Below are positions 32,154 to 42,019 of a DNA stretch of 64,000 nt, one piece after another. The translations under genes and the position numbers were made by a program. Source of the stretch: Cristatella mucedo. Taxonomy: Eukaryota > Bryozoa > Phylactolaemata > Cristatellidae. The stretch's first letter is position 1; each line of letters opens with the position of its first letter. The stretch is taken from positions 1,667,001 to 1,731,000 of the forward strand of contig WPIO01000070.1 of assembly GCA_009760855.2 (NCBI GenBank). Reading direction: 5' to 3'. The notes beneath the pieces are model-generated. The model was given only the letters and a program-made list of their open reading frames with translations. It ran no database searches and was not told where the DNA came from.

Positions 32154-32312
32154 TTGCCTTGGACACATCGACCTGCAGCAGCCTGTACCACTCTTTTGCC
32201 CAGGAGGTGACTTTCATCAAACAAGGACGCGTCGATGGCATTGAGATACATGTTTAGGCTGTCAATGAGATGAAGCTCCGCTTTCTGCCACGAGAAGAAT
32301 TCAGCAGAAGAG
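32154..32312 (-). CDS. Receptor guanylate cyclase, probable ectodomain exon (helical hinge region)
   Basis: This exon encodes 52 full codons, including AELHLIDSLNMYLNAIDASL and then HLLGKRVVQAAAGRCVQG. It resembles the 'AYDA..LYA.ALN.TL...DG..I......F.G' block of ANF-receptor domains. The chosen acceptor is TTGATACTCAG|C (phase 2). A second acceptor at 32284, TTCTTCTCGTGGCAG|AAA, would start it in phase 0. The chosen donor is GGCAA|GTACCT (phase 2). Competing donors are GCAG|GTCGAT and a GC-type AAG|GCAAGT, both phase 1. Phase 2 is chosen because it joins the 24.6-kb exon in frame with sensible sequence. The peptide is real-looking, but its exact ends are uncertain. Confidence 0.65.
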
Positions 32313-32484
32313 CTGAGTATCAATAGTAGTAAACCGTGTGCGGCGGCCAGGATACGCAGCAGCGGCCACAATGCACCACCGGCCCCCGAGCCGGAGAAAA
32401 CCGAGGGTCGGACACGCCCCTGCCTTCTGCTGTCGGCCGCTGTGCAAGCCGCGGTCGGACAGACATATATTGAAATATTCGTAG

Positions 32485-32600
32485 CTATGTAATGTAATGT
32501 AATGTATCTCCTTCTGTAACTCCACAAAGTCATACAGATTATGTGGGTGTTACGAAGGAGAGTTGTGTATAGCACACTCATAGCCTAAGCGGCTTATAAA
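32485..32600 (-). repeat. L2-A LINE 3' tip, minus orientation
   Basis: It has (TAATG)n, then GTATCTCCTTCTGTAACTCC and GTGGGTGTTACGAAGGAGAG. It ends at AGCCTAAGCGGCTT. Confidence 0.9.
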
Positions 32601-33015
32601 AAATGTTTCGAAAGAGATGAGAGAAGGTGGGTTCAGGAGTCTCGGGGGGGGGGGGGAATCGTGCAAGCGATCGCTGACAGGTGCCCGCCTGCAACGGACA
32701 AAGATTTAGACCAATCGTCACGTTGCCACGCCGACTCCTCAGCTGCCGCCGCCGCCTAATGGAGAATGGCCGGGAAGGCGGTGGCGGCAGTGGTGGTGCT
32801 GTACCAGCAGCAGCGCTCTCGTACGCGTGGGGCGTACGTAGGAAACTGGAGCCCCCTGCGTAAGTCCGGTTGGGACGCATCTTGGTTTCCGGCCGTCCAG
32901 CTCTGCTTCTTCCCAGCTGCTAACTTCCTCGAATGTCCTCGAATGCTCAGCAATGCTTATGCTTACCTTCTCACTATTGTGCGAGTCGCAATCTGTTGCC
33001 TACCGCACGCACCCG
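32601..33015. other. GC-rich intronic block between two L2-A fragments
   Basis: It contains a G run at 32645-32656 and CGCC-rich sequence, with Pro/Arg-rich frames on both strands but no domain. No splice-compatible exon was found. Confidence 0.4.
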
Positions 33016-33019
33016 GAAA

Positions 33020-33135
33020 GCCGCCGCCAAGGCTTCGCTGAGTTCGCTCTTCAAAACTCTCCAGCATAACACCTGTCTAGCCCTTGGGGCTCTGCCGAGT
33101 TACAGACGGAGATACAGTACGTTGCATAGCAGCCG
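33020..33135 (+). repeat. L2-A LINE 3' tip, plus orientation, worn
   Basis: It reads TTCAAAACTCTCCAGCATAA, CACCTG and GAGTTACAGACGGAGATACA. It matches the end of the L2-A 3' UTR. Confidence 0.8.
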
Positions 33136-33174
33136 CGCCACTTTACCCCTTTAACTCACACTTCTGTAACCTAG

Positions 33175-33385
33175 ATCGCTTTACCCCCACACCCCACATC
33201 CCTTTAGCCCCACCCCTTTTAGCCCACATCCCTTTAGCCCACATTTCTTTAGCCCGAACCTCTTTAGCCCACACCCCTTAAGCCCACACCCCTTAAGCCC
33301 CACACCCCTTAAGCCCCACACCCCTTAAGCCCCACACGCTTTAACCCCCACACCTCTTTACCCCACACCCCTTTACCAAAAGCAG
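33175..33385. repeat. Minisatellite, 14-17-base unit CCCCACACCCCTTTAG
   Basis: About 12 variable units of the form CCCCACACCCCTTAAG or CCCACATCCCTTTAG in direct order. Confidence 0.95.
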
Positions 33386-33676
33386 GCCGTCAAGACGCAC
33401 AGCAGCACGCTCCCTGATGGTGGCTACCGGGCATCTGTAGTCTGCAGCCGCTAACTAGTGTTCTTAGACAGCGGCCCCGTGGGCGGCGGTCGCGCGTATG
33501 GCGCCTCACCGCTTCTCGCATCTGTGCACGAACCTGCATAGCGGGCCGCCGGAAGAAGGCCGTAGAATGGGGAGGCCATATTTTGCTATCCCCAGAAGTG
33601 CTGCAGTTGCCAGTCTGCCGCTCGCCTTGGGAGCATAGATCGAGGCGGTCGGTCAAGAAAGTGCTGGAAGACTTAC

Positions 33677-33698
33677 CGTTTCCCTTCAGCTCTGTAGG
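33677..33698 (-). CDS. Tentative 22-base microexon of the receptor guanylate cyclase
   Basis: A near-consensus acceptor (GACACTGTCTTGCAG|CC) and a consensus donor (AACG|GTAAGT) enclose 22 bases. Entering in phase 1 it encodes about AYRAEGK and leaves in phase 2. That is the shift needed between the exon at 38.7 kb (phase 1 out) and the one at 32.2 kb (phase 2 in). There is no domain similarity to check because the piece is so short. A weaker alternative with the same phases is 35735-35687 (minus strand), and a longer missing exon is also possible. Confidence 0.33.
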
Positions 33699-33699
33699 C

Positions 33700-34025
33700 T
33701 GCAAGACAGTGTCAACATGCAGGCGATAACAAGCACTCTGCCTTTTCGCTTTCGGTTGTTTTACCGCGCGACTGGGTCAACGCCGGGTCAACACGGCGGG
33801 TCAACGGATCAGCAGGCAGGATCTATTTAGCCTTGATACGTTCCCCGAAAAACCTGCGAGGAGCGACAGGTGAAACTGTCGCTCCTGTCGCGCGTGACTG
33901 CTCGTCGGGCAGCGTTCCGGGTCTCCTTGAAGCTTACGGTAGCTGGTACCCTCTACGGGGGGGGGGGGGTTGGAGAAATTTCTCAGGTTTGGTAGTCCCT
34001 TTTTTAGAGACGGAGCTAATAATCT
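33700..34025. other. Intronic sequence without a recognised gene
   Basis: It includes three GGGTCAACG words near 33775-33810 and a G run at 33958-33969. It lies just upstream, in gene sense, of the tentative microexon. Confidence 0.4.
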
Positions 34026-34029
34026 ACGA

Positions 34030-34135
34030 GTAGGCATTGGTCTATTGCTAGATTGCAGCATATGTAAAGTGCCTAGAAAGATACTGAGTTCTCCGAGATC
34101 GATATACAAATGGATTCTTATTATTATTATTACAG
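34030..34135 (+). repeat. L2-B tail, plus orientation
   Basis: It reads GCATATGTAAAGTGCCTAGA, then AAGATACTGAGTTCTCCGAG and (ATT)n. Confidence 0.88.
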
Positions 34136-34184
34136 ATGGAGCAAAAAAGCCTCAAGTGCACCTTGGCTTATTTTGGCTTTTATA

Positions 34185-34800
34185 ATAACAATAATTATAC
34201 ACTTGCTATAGCGCTCTCAAAGCACTCTTTCGCTTTCTACGGAATTTACATTTACTATTAAGAAAGCATAGTTGTGTCATCGACCTGGCTGCCCATCAAG
34301 AAACAAATCGAATTTAAAGTTGGCTCACCCGCTTTTAGGTCACTTCAGTGTCTTGCTTCGGCTTACCTAGTAGCCACGCTTCTAATCAGGCCGCCACATT
34401 GTAACACCTGCTTTACTGACTCAAGCCATTTAGCTGTGGCTCTGTCCACCCTCGAAAAAAGAGCCGCCAGGCTTAGCCCAGTGAGTAAGATTCTCGCTCT
34501 TTACGTCGCGGTCGTGGGTTCGAGTCCTGCAGTGGACGATCCTTTAATGCCCGATGTAAGCGGCGGTGACAGTCTTTGAGGTGTTCTGTCGCTATAGAAT
34601 TGAGGAGGTTAGACAAACTCACATTGTTTATTTATTCTAACCCATTGAAGATAGCTTTTAATTTCGTATTATCTCAAAGCCTTGAACTCTTTGAAGACTC
34701 AAGTTACGACGTCCCCAACTTGACGACAGTTAAAAGGAAGCTAACAACTGCCTTTTATTGAAAAGCATTTGCTTCGTCCGTGGATTGTCATGCATTTCCT
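34185..34800 (+). repeat. Worn L2-B fragments, split by an S1 SINE
   Basis: A tail-like block of minus sense lies at 34200-34265. Plus-sense coding pieces (equivalent of WLPIKKQIEFKV..FRSLQ) follow at 34270-34420. More 3' coding remnants follow the SINE at 34630-34770. Confidence 0.65.
34461..34615 (+). repeat. S1 SINE, plus orientation
   Basis: It has the tRNA-like B box GTGGGTTCGAGTCCTGC, then GTAAGCGGCGGTGACAGTCT, and ends in TGTCGCTATAGAATTGAGGAGG. Order and parts agree with the other S1 copies. Confidence 0.85.
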
Positions 34801-34954
34801 TATTCGAGCGAAAACCTTGCCTGGTGTCGCTAACATTTCTTACGTCCATTTACGGCAAGTATAAGGCACTTTGAAAGATTTAATTTTCCTATGGAGCTAT
34901 ACGAATTCCTTATTATTATAATTACTATTATTCGGCATGGTATCGCTCGCTTTC

Positions 34955-34981
34955 CAGAGAGAGAGAGAGAGAGAGAGACAG

Positions 34982-35035
<54 letters not shown>

Positions 35036-35037
35036 GG
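34955..35037. repeat. (AG)n purine tract
   Basis: About 40 GA units with a few C or AAA interruptions. Confidence 0.97.
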
Positions 35038-35039
35038 CT

Positions 35040-36080
35040 ACTGCTTTTTAGAGGAAACGATCTCGTTTTTCAAGGATCCAACGAACTCATCTTTTCGTTT
35101 GGGCAGATCTAAAATGGACCTGACGCGCAGTTTCAGGCTAAACAATTACGGAAAATGCTTGCTTTAGAACGTCGAACTTGCGGCTACCGGTCCTCGGTGC
35201 GTGATCGGCTCGAGGCACTCCTACTCCGCCACATCGTTTGAAGAGCTTATTTTTTTCGCTTAACTGTATAATTAAAATAATACTGAGTAGCAATTAGCAA
35301 GGTTTTTGCGGGGCTTGTGTCTTTCTGAGAGAACTTCGAAGGATGGCCTGAATTTGTACACTCTAAATCGTGTTGCATTGCCCCGCGGATTTTGAACTTT
35401 GAGCTTTTCTGCTTATTAGAAATGCCAACGTTTTTTTGAAAAAGCCGCAATAAGCTGGCTTGTGAGCAGCACAACGTTTGTATATTCGACCAGACTAATG
35501 TACGACTTCCGACTAGGCAGTCATACAAACCGAGAACTTGACCGCAGTAGGTCTCTTTGGGCGACTTTCAGCCGGTCGGCGAGTCACCTGGCCGTCTTTG
35601 GGCAAGCCGCGTCCGAGGTGAAGGACACCCGAGCGCCCACGTGACCATGAAAACGGCGCTTATATTCATTATGAAAATGTACCTCAAAGCTTTAGCTGCC
35701 GTGAGCTTGTAGCGAGTCTGCCCGAAGTCGCCTGACGTGCCGGCAGTCACGTACTTTGCAGAACAATTTTTTGCGCCATCGCAAGTTCGGAATTGCCGAT
35801 GGGGTTGGTTGCGGAATTACGAGTGCTGCGTCGTCATCGCTGCCGCTTTGCGCCTTACGAGCGTCAGGTCTGTACGCATTGCATTACGCGAGCGCTCTGT
35901 CGCCACCGGAAGTGGTGAGGTTTGCACAGACGTAGCGCAGTCTTATGCTCCGGTACACAATGCTAGACGCTCGAGCAGCGGCGGCATTGGCACTATTTGA
36001 ACGTAAAATCATGCACCTCGTACCCTAGGACCATACGAAGAGCGTAGGACGTAGCGCATGCGTACCTGGCGGGCGCTGAC
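35040..36080. other. Intronic sequence, right part GC-rich, no recognised gene
   Basis: Open frames at 35737-36000 (plus) and 35568-35750 (minus) have no domain. A weak alternative exon at 35735-35687 (minus) was considered for the cyclase gene and not accepted. Confidence 0.35.
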
Positions 36081-36084
36081 CTGC

Positions 36085-36550
36085 AAGGCCAAGGCCACGG
36101 CTTGGCTCCTTCGTACCTAACTGAACTGCTGCATCAGTTTCAGCCTGTTCACACCCTCAGATCCTGTGTGGACAATAAATTAGCTGTCCCATTCCTCCGC
36201 TTAAAGACAGTTGGTGACAGAAGCTCCAGCTCTGCAGGTCCTAGACTGTGGAACTCGCTTCCACAATTCTTACGCAACGACAGCTACTCTCCTACTGCCG
36301 ACTATGGCACATCCTTTTCTGCGGTCCTGAGCTGCTACTTCCATGCTACTCAGTACCTCAACTGCTCTCCTGACTCTGCTATGCTTCTCACTTTCTCTTT
36401 GTTGCGTGAGACGAAGTCTGCTGGCTACCGAATGCGTACCGAAAGCCGCTTAGGCTGTGAGTGCGCTATACAAAACTCTCCTGCGTAACACCCACATGGT
36501 CTTTTGACTTTATGGAGTGACAGACGGAGATACATTACATTACATTTCAT
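36085..36550 (+). repeat. L2-A LINE 3' end, plus orientation, with tail
   Basis: The open frame 36102-36488 encodes APSYLTELLHQFQPVHTLRS, then AGPRLWNSLPQFL and the TKSAGYRMRTESRLGCE end. The 3' UTR and (TTACA)n tail follow. Confidence 0.94.
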
Positions 36551-36965
36551 TACTGTATCGCACCGATAGTGCACGTAAGCTGTGGCAAACGGCTCTCGCC
36601 ATCTCCAACATTTTTACAACGGCTGGCAAGCGGCGCCTGCAAGATGGCGCTTTGAGCGTGCGAGCAGCTCGGCTGCGAGGTGCTCGAGAGAAAAGGCAGC
36701 CGCTCAGAGCGTCCGCCGCCGCCGCCGCAGCAGCAAGGCACGCTCGCGGGCACACGCACCTCGCCGCTGCTGAGGTGAAGGCCGTCGGCGCTCGACGACG
36801 GCGCGATGACGTGGACGCTGGCCAGACGGCGCGCCAGCAGCGGCGGTGGCGGAGCCACTGTAAGCGCCACGAGCAATCGGCTGCTGCATCACGACGCAAT
36901 GGCTGCCCGCTTACGGCCCGGAATGCGGCTTTACAGCGATGGCGGTTTATCAGCTCGCCGCTATA
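36551..36965. other. GC-rich, CpG-dense block with no recognisable gene
   Basis: Overlapping Ala/Arg-rich frames on both strands are expected from composition. No domain or fitting splice sites. It begins right after an L2-A tail. Confidence 0.45.
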
Positions 36966-37137
36966 TTAATTGAATACTAAAGGCGAATGCCACGATCAGG
37001 CGGAAACCCCTGATCGAGACGAGGATGCGCGGACGGATTGTCACCAAGTAATGAGTTACGCAGGTTTTGGATTCGAGCCAAATTCACGAGTGAGCCTGGA
37101 AGCTCGGTGACTCAATGCTAGAAGGGTCTACAAGCTC

Positions 37138-37668
37138 TGATAATAATAATATTAATAATAAGAATTTGATGTAACGCCCTCAGAGAGCTCAATCTCTTTC
37201 TAGGTACTTTAAATTTACGGCAAAGGAAATACGATCGAATGGTTAGTGGAAGCATGCTCGATAAACAACAAGAATAAACATGGTTAGTGGTGACATGCAC
37301 AGGGTCAGCATGCAAGTTTGGTTAGTGGCAGCATGCACAGTGTGTCAGCATGCATAAGCACACAAAGGACGAATCACAGGAGCCCCACTAAATGCTGTCA
37401 TAAATAAGTGAGCTTTTCATTGCTTTTTAAACGTGGTCAAGTCAGGGATGTCGTGACGCAAGTCGGGAGTGAGCTCTAAACTTTGGGAGCATATAAACTA
37501 AAGGCTCGGTCTTCAAAGGATTTGAGGTTTGTAAGAGGTTTAGGTAAACAGTCAGATTCCGAAAAGCAGGTGGTACGATACTTGTCCTGGTGGGCAGTAG
37601 ATCTGATAGGTAGGCTGGAGCCAAAGAATAAAGGTACCTAAAAGTGAGCGACAAAACCTTGAAGTCGA
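37138..37668 (-). repeat. L2-B LINE 3' end, minus orientation
   Basis: An (AAT)n-type run is followed by GTAACGCCCTCAGAGAGCTC, the two TGACATGCACAGGGTC-type elements, and the coding end to about 37668 (minus-strand SLTFRYLYSLAPAYLSDLL). Confidence 0.92.
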
Positions 37669-37787
37669 ACGACTTTAATTACGACTTAAGAGCTTCAGAG
37701 TTGTATAGAAAACTGTATCCAGAATTTGAGGTTCGTGAAGAGGGAACACAGTAGCCGCAACATTTTCACACGTTCAAACGCCGTTGG

Positions 37788-37900
37788 ATTAATAATAATA
37801 ATGCACTCGCTAAAGCGCCCTCAGAGAACTCAATCTCTTTCTAGGTGCTTTACATTTGCTGCAAAGGGAAATGCAGTTGAAAGGTGAGTAACATCATGCT
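37788..37900 (-). repeat. L2-B tail fragment, minus orientation
   Basis: (AAT)n then AAAGCGCCCTCAGAGAACTC and TTCTAGGTGCTTTACATTTG. Confidence 0.92.
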
Positions 37901-38550
37901 TGATTAGTATCACAGCTAATCATATGGCTGCTATCAATCTATCGCTTGCTTGGTCTTTTTTGTGTGCATCCGAAACCGCAATGGTGCATAGTACCTAATC
38001 CACGTTCGACCGTCGCAATTCTTTAATTCCGAAGCCAACGCCTACTTTGATCTAAATAAATAAGCATATTTATGCAAAATGTAGTTAGAAAGATTCCGTT
38101 TATAAGTATTTGAACGCTTCATTCTGACGTATATTCACGAAAATTACCTCACGGGACGAGGTTATTCAGCATTCGAGTGTACAATAATTGACCTCATCGC
38201 GTTAGTTAAACAGTGGCCTTTTTGACAGCTCAAGTGCAGCAGGCTTCTCTGAGGTTAATTCGGTATTGCATATTATAGCAGTTACCCTAGGGCGAAAGCA
38301 AATGCGCTTGCACCTGCTGCTGTTGCCGCCACTGCTCAGCTTCTGCTACTGGATGTCTGGCTTTCCAAAAACTGCAAACAGTCGATTCGCGAGACTCTCG
38401 AAGCGCGTTACTAGGCACGTGATGCGACACTTTTGGCGTGCGATTCGCATTGGCATGAAGAAGGTCGCTTCGTTGCATGCGCGGCCGAGCCAGAATACGC
38501 GTAAGTTCTGCGCATGTCCGTTGAGCGCTGCAAAGCGCCGCAATGAGCCT
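37901..38550. other. Intronic sequence without a recognised gene
   Basis: No domain. A plus-strand frame at 38266-38571 runs into the downstream tandem repeat. Confidence 0.4.
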
Positions 38551-38640
38551 GAAGGCGCTAAGAGGCGCTAAGAGGCGCTAAGAGGCGATGCACGCAAGGC
38601 GCTGCGAGGCGCTAAAAGGCACTCTGAGGCGCTGCAAAGT
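38551..38640. repeat. 10-base tandem repeat (GAGGCGCTAA)n
   Basis: Three perfect AGAGGCGCTA units pass into variants such as GCGAGGCGCT and CTGAGGCGCT. It ends about 20 bases before the exon-3 donor. Confidence 0.92.
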
Positions 38641-38657
38641 GCTGCTCGTGAACAAAC

Positions 38658-38783
38658 CTTTGCTCAAACTTGCTTCCTCTGTTGACACAACGATGGCATG
38701 CACCGTCGACGGTTCATGTCGCTCATTTCGTATCGAAGTGATGAATTTAAACAATTTGGGTACATCTCCAAGAAATATGACAC
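38658..38783 (-). CDS. Receptor guanylate cyclase, ANF-receptor exon 3
   Basis: This is a 126-base exon, phase 1 in and out, with acceptor CACTTTTATCTGTCAG|GT and donor AAAG|GTTTGT. With the split codon from the previous exon it reads C-VIFLGDVPKLFKFITSI and then VHAIVVSTEEASLSK. This fits the beta strand and following helix in ANF-receptor domains ('v.vlcgdp..f..fl..A'). The cysteine is created across the splice junction. The frame stays open past the donor but turns repetitive. A 10-base tandem repeat begins about 20 bases into the downstream intron. Confidence 0.82.
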
Positions 38784-39061
38784 CTGACAGATAAAAGTGC
38801 AATGATTAATCCTCACTGGCTTCAAGCTTGAAAGATGCTTGAGATACCAGCCAGTTGCTGCGCCACCAAGTAAACAAGGAAGGCCTGCTAATCACCACCA
38901 TTTTTTATATAGACAGCTACGTGGAAAGATGTCAACAACGTGCCTATTACCTAAAACTTTTCAGGTGAGGACGTCCCGCCTTTTTTGCCACAGGTTACAG
39001 CCAATTTCAGAACAGTTTACTTGTGTGAGGTCAGAAATTATGATATTAATACCACAAATTC

Positions 39062-39832
39062 ATGCCAATATTAATAATAATAATAATTCAGTTGATAAAG
39101 CGCCCTCAGAGAACTTAATCTCTCTCTAGGCGCTTTACATGTGTTATAAAGTGAAATGCAATTGAATGGTAAGTAAAATCATGCTTGAAAAACAAACGAA
39201 ATTAATAATATGGTTAGGGGTGACATGCACAGGGTCAGCATGCAAATGTAGTTAGTGGCAGCACGCACAGTGTCAGCATGCATAAGCACATCAAGGACGA
39301 ATCACAGGAACCCACTACATGCTGTCCTAAATAGGTGTGTTTTTAGGTTTCTTTTAAATGTGGTCAGGTCAGGGAATGTTCTGACGCTGGTCGGGAGGGA
39401 GTTCCAGGCTTTGGGAGCATATGAACTAAATGCACGGTCTCCAAAGGATTTAAGGTTTGTATGAGGTATTTCTAGACTGTTGGATTCCGAAAAGCGGGTG
39501 GTACGATGCTTGGCTTGATGGGGTAGTATATCTGACAGATAGGCTGGAGCCATAGTATGAAGGGACCTAAAAGTGAGCGACAAAACCTTGAAGTCAATCC
39601 GTTGCTTGACTGGTAGCCAGTGCAGGTCGGCGAGAAGTGGAGTAATGTGGCAACTGCGACGCTCACGACAGACAAGCCTAGCTGCAGAGTTTTGCACCAG
39701 CTGCAATCGCCTGATCGCAAATGCTGGTAGGCCAGTAAGCAGTGAGTTGCAGAAGTCGAGACGGGATGTCACGAATGCATGGACCAACTTGGACGTGGTA
39801 TCTTTATCTAAACAAGCCCTGCAAATGCAGTT
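39062..39832 (-). mobile_element. L2-B LINE, minus orientation, 161-codon intact frame
   Basis: It has a (TAAT)n tail, then TAAAGCGCCCTCAGAGAACT. The frame 39787-39302 encodes VHAFVTSRLDFCNSLLTGLP, LADLHWLPVKQRIDFKVLSL and SYAPKAWNSLPTSVRTFPDL. It is nearly the same as the 30.8-kb copy over the shared part. 5'-truncated near 39832. Confidence 0.94.
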
Positions 39833-40059
39833 CCTGCCAAAATGCCAAAATGCAGTTCCTGCGTTAACAATTATAAATAGGAGTTCCTAACGCTGCGACT
39901 GTGTAAATACTACATAACGTGTAGATATGATTTCAAATTTAGTATGTGCGTTCGTTCTTTGCTTAGCAAGCCTATACAGAACAAGAGTTATATCAAACTA
40001 TAGCCAAAAAAGTTCGGATTAATCCACTGCACGACCGTCCTTGCGTCTTAAGCTGCTTA

Positions 40060-40175
40060 CTCTTGTTGTTTATTGAGCATGCCAATGCTAACCATTCGAT
40101 CGTGCTTCCTTTGCGGCAAATGTAAAGTGCCTAGAAATAGATTGAGTTCTCAAAGGGTGCAATACAAATTTAATG
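40060..40175 (+). repeat. L2-B tail, plus orientation
   Basis: It reads GTTTATTGAGCATGCCAATG, GGCAAATGTAAAGTGCCTAG and AGATTGAGTTCTCAAAGGGT. Confidence 0.88.
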
Positions 40176-40189
40176 ATAGTCAATATTCA

Positions 40190-40268
40190 TAACGATGCAT
40201 TTGCTACAGCAACCTCAGATAACTCAATCTATTTCTAGGTACTTTACATTTGCTGCAAAGGAAGAATG
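40190..40268 (-). repeat. L2-B tail, minus orientation
   Basis: It reads CAACCTCAGATAACTCAATC and TCTAGGTACTTTACATTTGC. It is an inverted partner of the tail at 40060-40175, about 15 bases away. Confidence 0.85.
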
Positions 40269-40339
40269 ATGAAACGCCTATGAAAGGGAGCGCCTTTCGT
40301 GAAGTGAATTGTCGTAGTTTGAAGCAGCACGTAAGTGCT

Positions 40340-40440
40340 GCGCTTTGATAGAACGAGATGCAACTCCAGATGCACCGGAAATAGAACACAAACGAGATGC
40401 AACTCCGGATGCACCGGAAATAGAACATTTCCAGCATTTT
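40340..40440. repeat. Direct duplication, 39-base unit
   Basis: ACGAGATGCAACTCCAGATG with CACCGGAAATAGAACA occurs twice with one difference. Confidence 0.9.
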
Positions 40441-40630
40441 TGTAAACCTATACTATTTCCGATAAGAGTAAGGGACTGAATTTGCGAATGAATCCCTGAG
40501 TGAGTCAGCGGGTCCTGTAAACAAAGGTCGCTGCTGTCATGCTTACTTTATGCCCTTTGTGATATTTAAAGTACTACGTTACATTCGTAGTACTATCGTA
40601 CTACGATGGCACAGATGAGCATGCTACTGC

Positions 40631-40685
40631 TACTAATGGTAACATGCTACTACTAATGGTAACATGCTACGAGCATGTTACCATT
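40631..40685. repeat. 20-base tandem pair ending in a perfect hairpin
   Basis: TACTAATGGTAACATGCTAC occurs twice in tandem (40631-40670). The second copy overlaps a 14-base inverted repeat (40655-40668 with 40672-40685, spacer ACG). Confidence 0.95.
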
Positions 40686-41004
40686 TTCACAACAAAAATA
40701 TCATACAAACTAGTTTATTAATGTGCATATGTAGCTAAAATAATATGCAGTCCCATAGTTGAAATTGAACACTGAGTTATGCTTTCAAAATATTCAACCT
40801 ATATTAATGTTTAGTAATTTTATTCTCAAGTGAACTAAAACCCTATTTTGTATGCATTTTTAATATTTACTTAAAAATTTAGAATCATTAAGAAAGAAGT
40901 GTGAAACTGTCTGTAGATAGGTCGGTTCACCAGCGACGGGAGTGAACAATAAGTCCTGCATTCCAAAGCTTAGTTAATTTCCCATGATTTTCCTAGCTGT
41001 TGAC

Positions 41005-41062
41005 TACATATATATATATATACATATATATATACATATATATATATATGTCTATATATATA

Positions 41063-41098
<36 letters not shown>

Positions 41099-41100
41099 AA
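41005..41100. repeat. (TA)n microsatellite with ACATA/GTCTA interruptions
   Basis: Alternating TATA stretches with regular ATATATGTCTATA units. Another short TA run lies at 41125-41140. Confidence 0.95.
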
Positions 41101-41582
41101 TAGCTATGACAATATTAAATATTATATTATATACATATATTTTGACGTACGTACGTAATTACATCTGAAGTCATATATATATATTTGCATTTGGGACAAA
41201 TTATCCTGGAAAGTCAGTAATTGTAACCACTGTGTGAATCAATCTGTATTGTAGCATTTTCCAGGGTGAAAATTGCGAGCATTAACAAAATCACGCAGCA
41301 CATGGTGAGGAGACGCGCTCAGCTTCCGGTCTATGAAAAAAGCACGGGCGTAAATACAAAGTTCGCTACGAAGACAAATGGCATCGTGTCAAGCACACCG
41401 TCAGCACTCATGAATTAAATAAAAGAAGAACTTATAAGCGATTTTCTGGTACTCCCGTACTTGCGTGGCTGCAGCGCATGCACACCGACTTTTCAGTCGC
41501 CTAGGCGGCGACTGTCACGGACCGCAAGGCAAACAGACCCTGCACGTCTCGCGATCAAGTGCTCACCGCCATTGCCACTTAC

Positions 41583-41853
41583 AGAGATTGCCGTCGGGCG
41601 AATATGGGAGATGCTTGCCGCTTTCGGCGACGGCAGTGAAGTTAAGCCGCGCCGCCGTCCCAGTTGAAACGAACGCCGGGTACGCTTTGCGAACGCTGGC
41701 CGCGCTATCCGAAACGATGACGCATGCGCCCAGTCCGAGGATGGGCAGAAACTCGCACACGTACTTTGACAGCACGCGGTAGCTGACATCGAGCAGCAGA
41801 GTTGTTGGATACAAATCAGTCCTGCTGTCTGCAAACGCTTCCGCTTTGCAGTT
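41583..41853 (-). CDS. Receptor guanylate cyclase, ANF-receptor exon 2
   Basis: This is a 271-base exon, phase 0 in and phase 1 out. The acceptor is AATTGGTGTTTCAG|AAC and the donor CTCT|GTAAGT. It encodes NCKAEAFADSRTDLYPTT, then LDVSYRVLSKYVCEFLPILG, then ACVIVSDSAASVRKAYPAFV, with a possible N-glycosylation site at NFT. The order (YPT, a helix with a conserved 'YVCEFL', then a strand 'ACVIVSD') fits the first lobe of ANF-receptor ligand-binding domains. It follows in frame from exon 1 (...AWAIPFVTF|NCKAEAF). The plus-strand open frames over the same bases are shadows. Confidence 0.87.
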
Positions 41854-42019
41854 CTGAAACACCAATTGAATTGAAGCATTTTTAGCAGCACCAGAGACTG
41901 CACAATACGGATACGTGTAGGGTCGTCGTCAGCTTGGCGCTCAGACGGTTGACGAGCGTTCATGCGGTGCAGCATGCACCAATGGCTAACGAAGCCGCAG
42001 ACCTCTCCACAAGATGTAA

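Noticed and set aside
35687-35735. Alternative small cyclase exon encoding about DFGQTRYKLTAAKAL
   Set aside because: It has the right phases (1 in, 2 out) but a poor acceptor tract. The 33.7-kb candidate has much better splice sites, and both cannot be used in the same chain.
36517-36969. Plus- and minus-strand frames in the second GC-rich block
   Set aside because: Same compositional effect. The plus frame even begins inside a LINE 3' UTR.
41461-41782. Plus-strand frames over cyclase exon 2
   Set aside because: They are antisense shadows. The minus strand has the splice sites and the ANF-receptor pattern.
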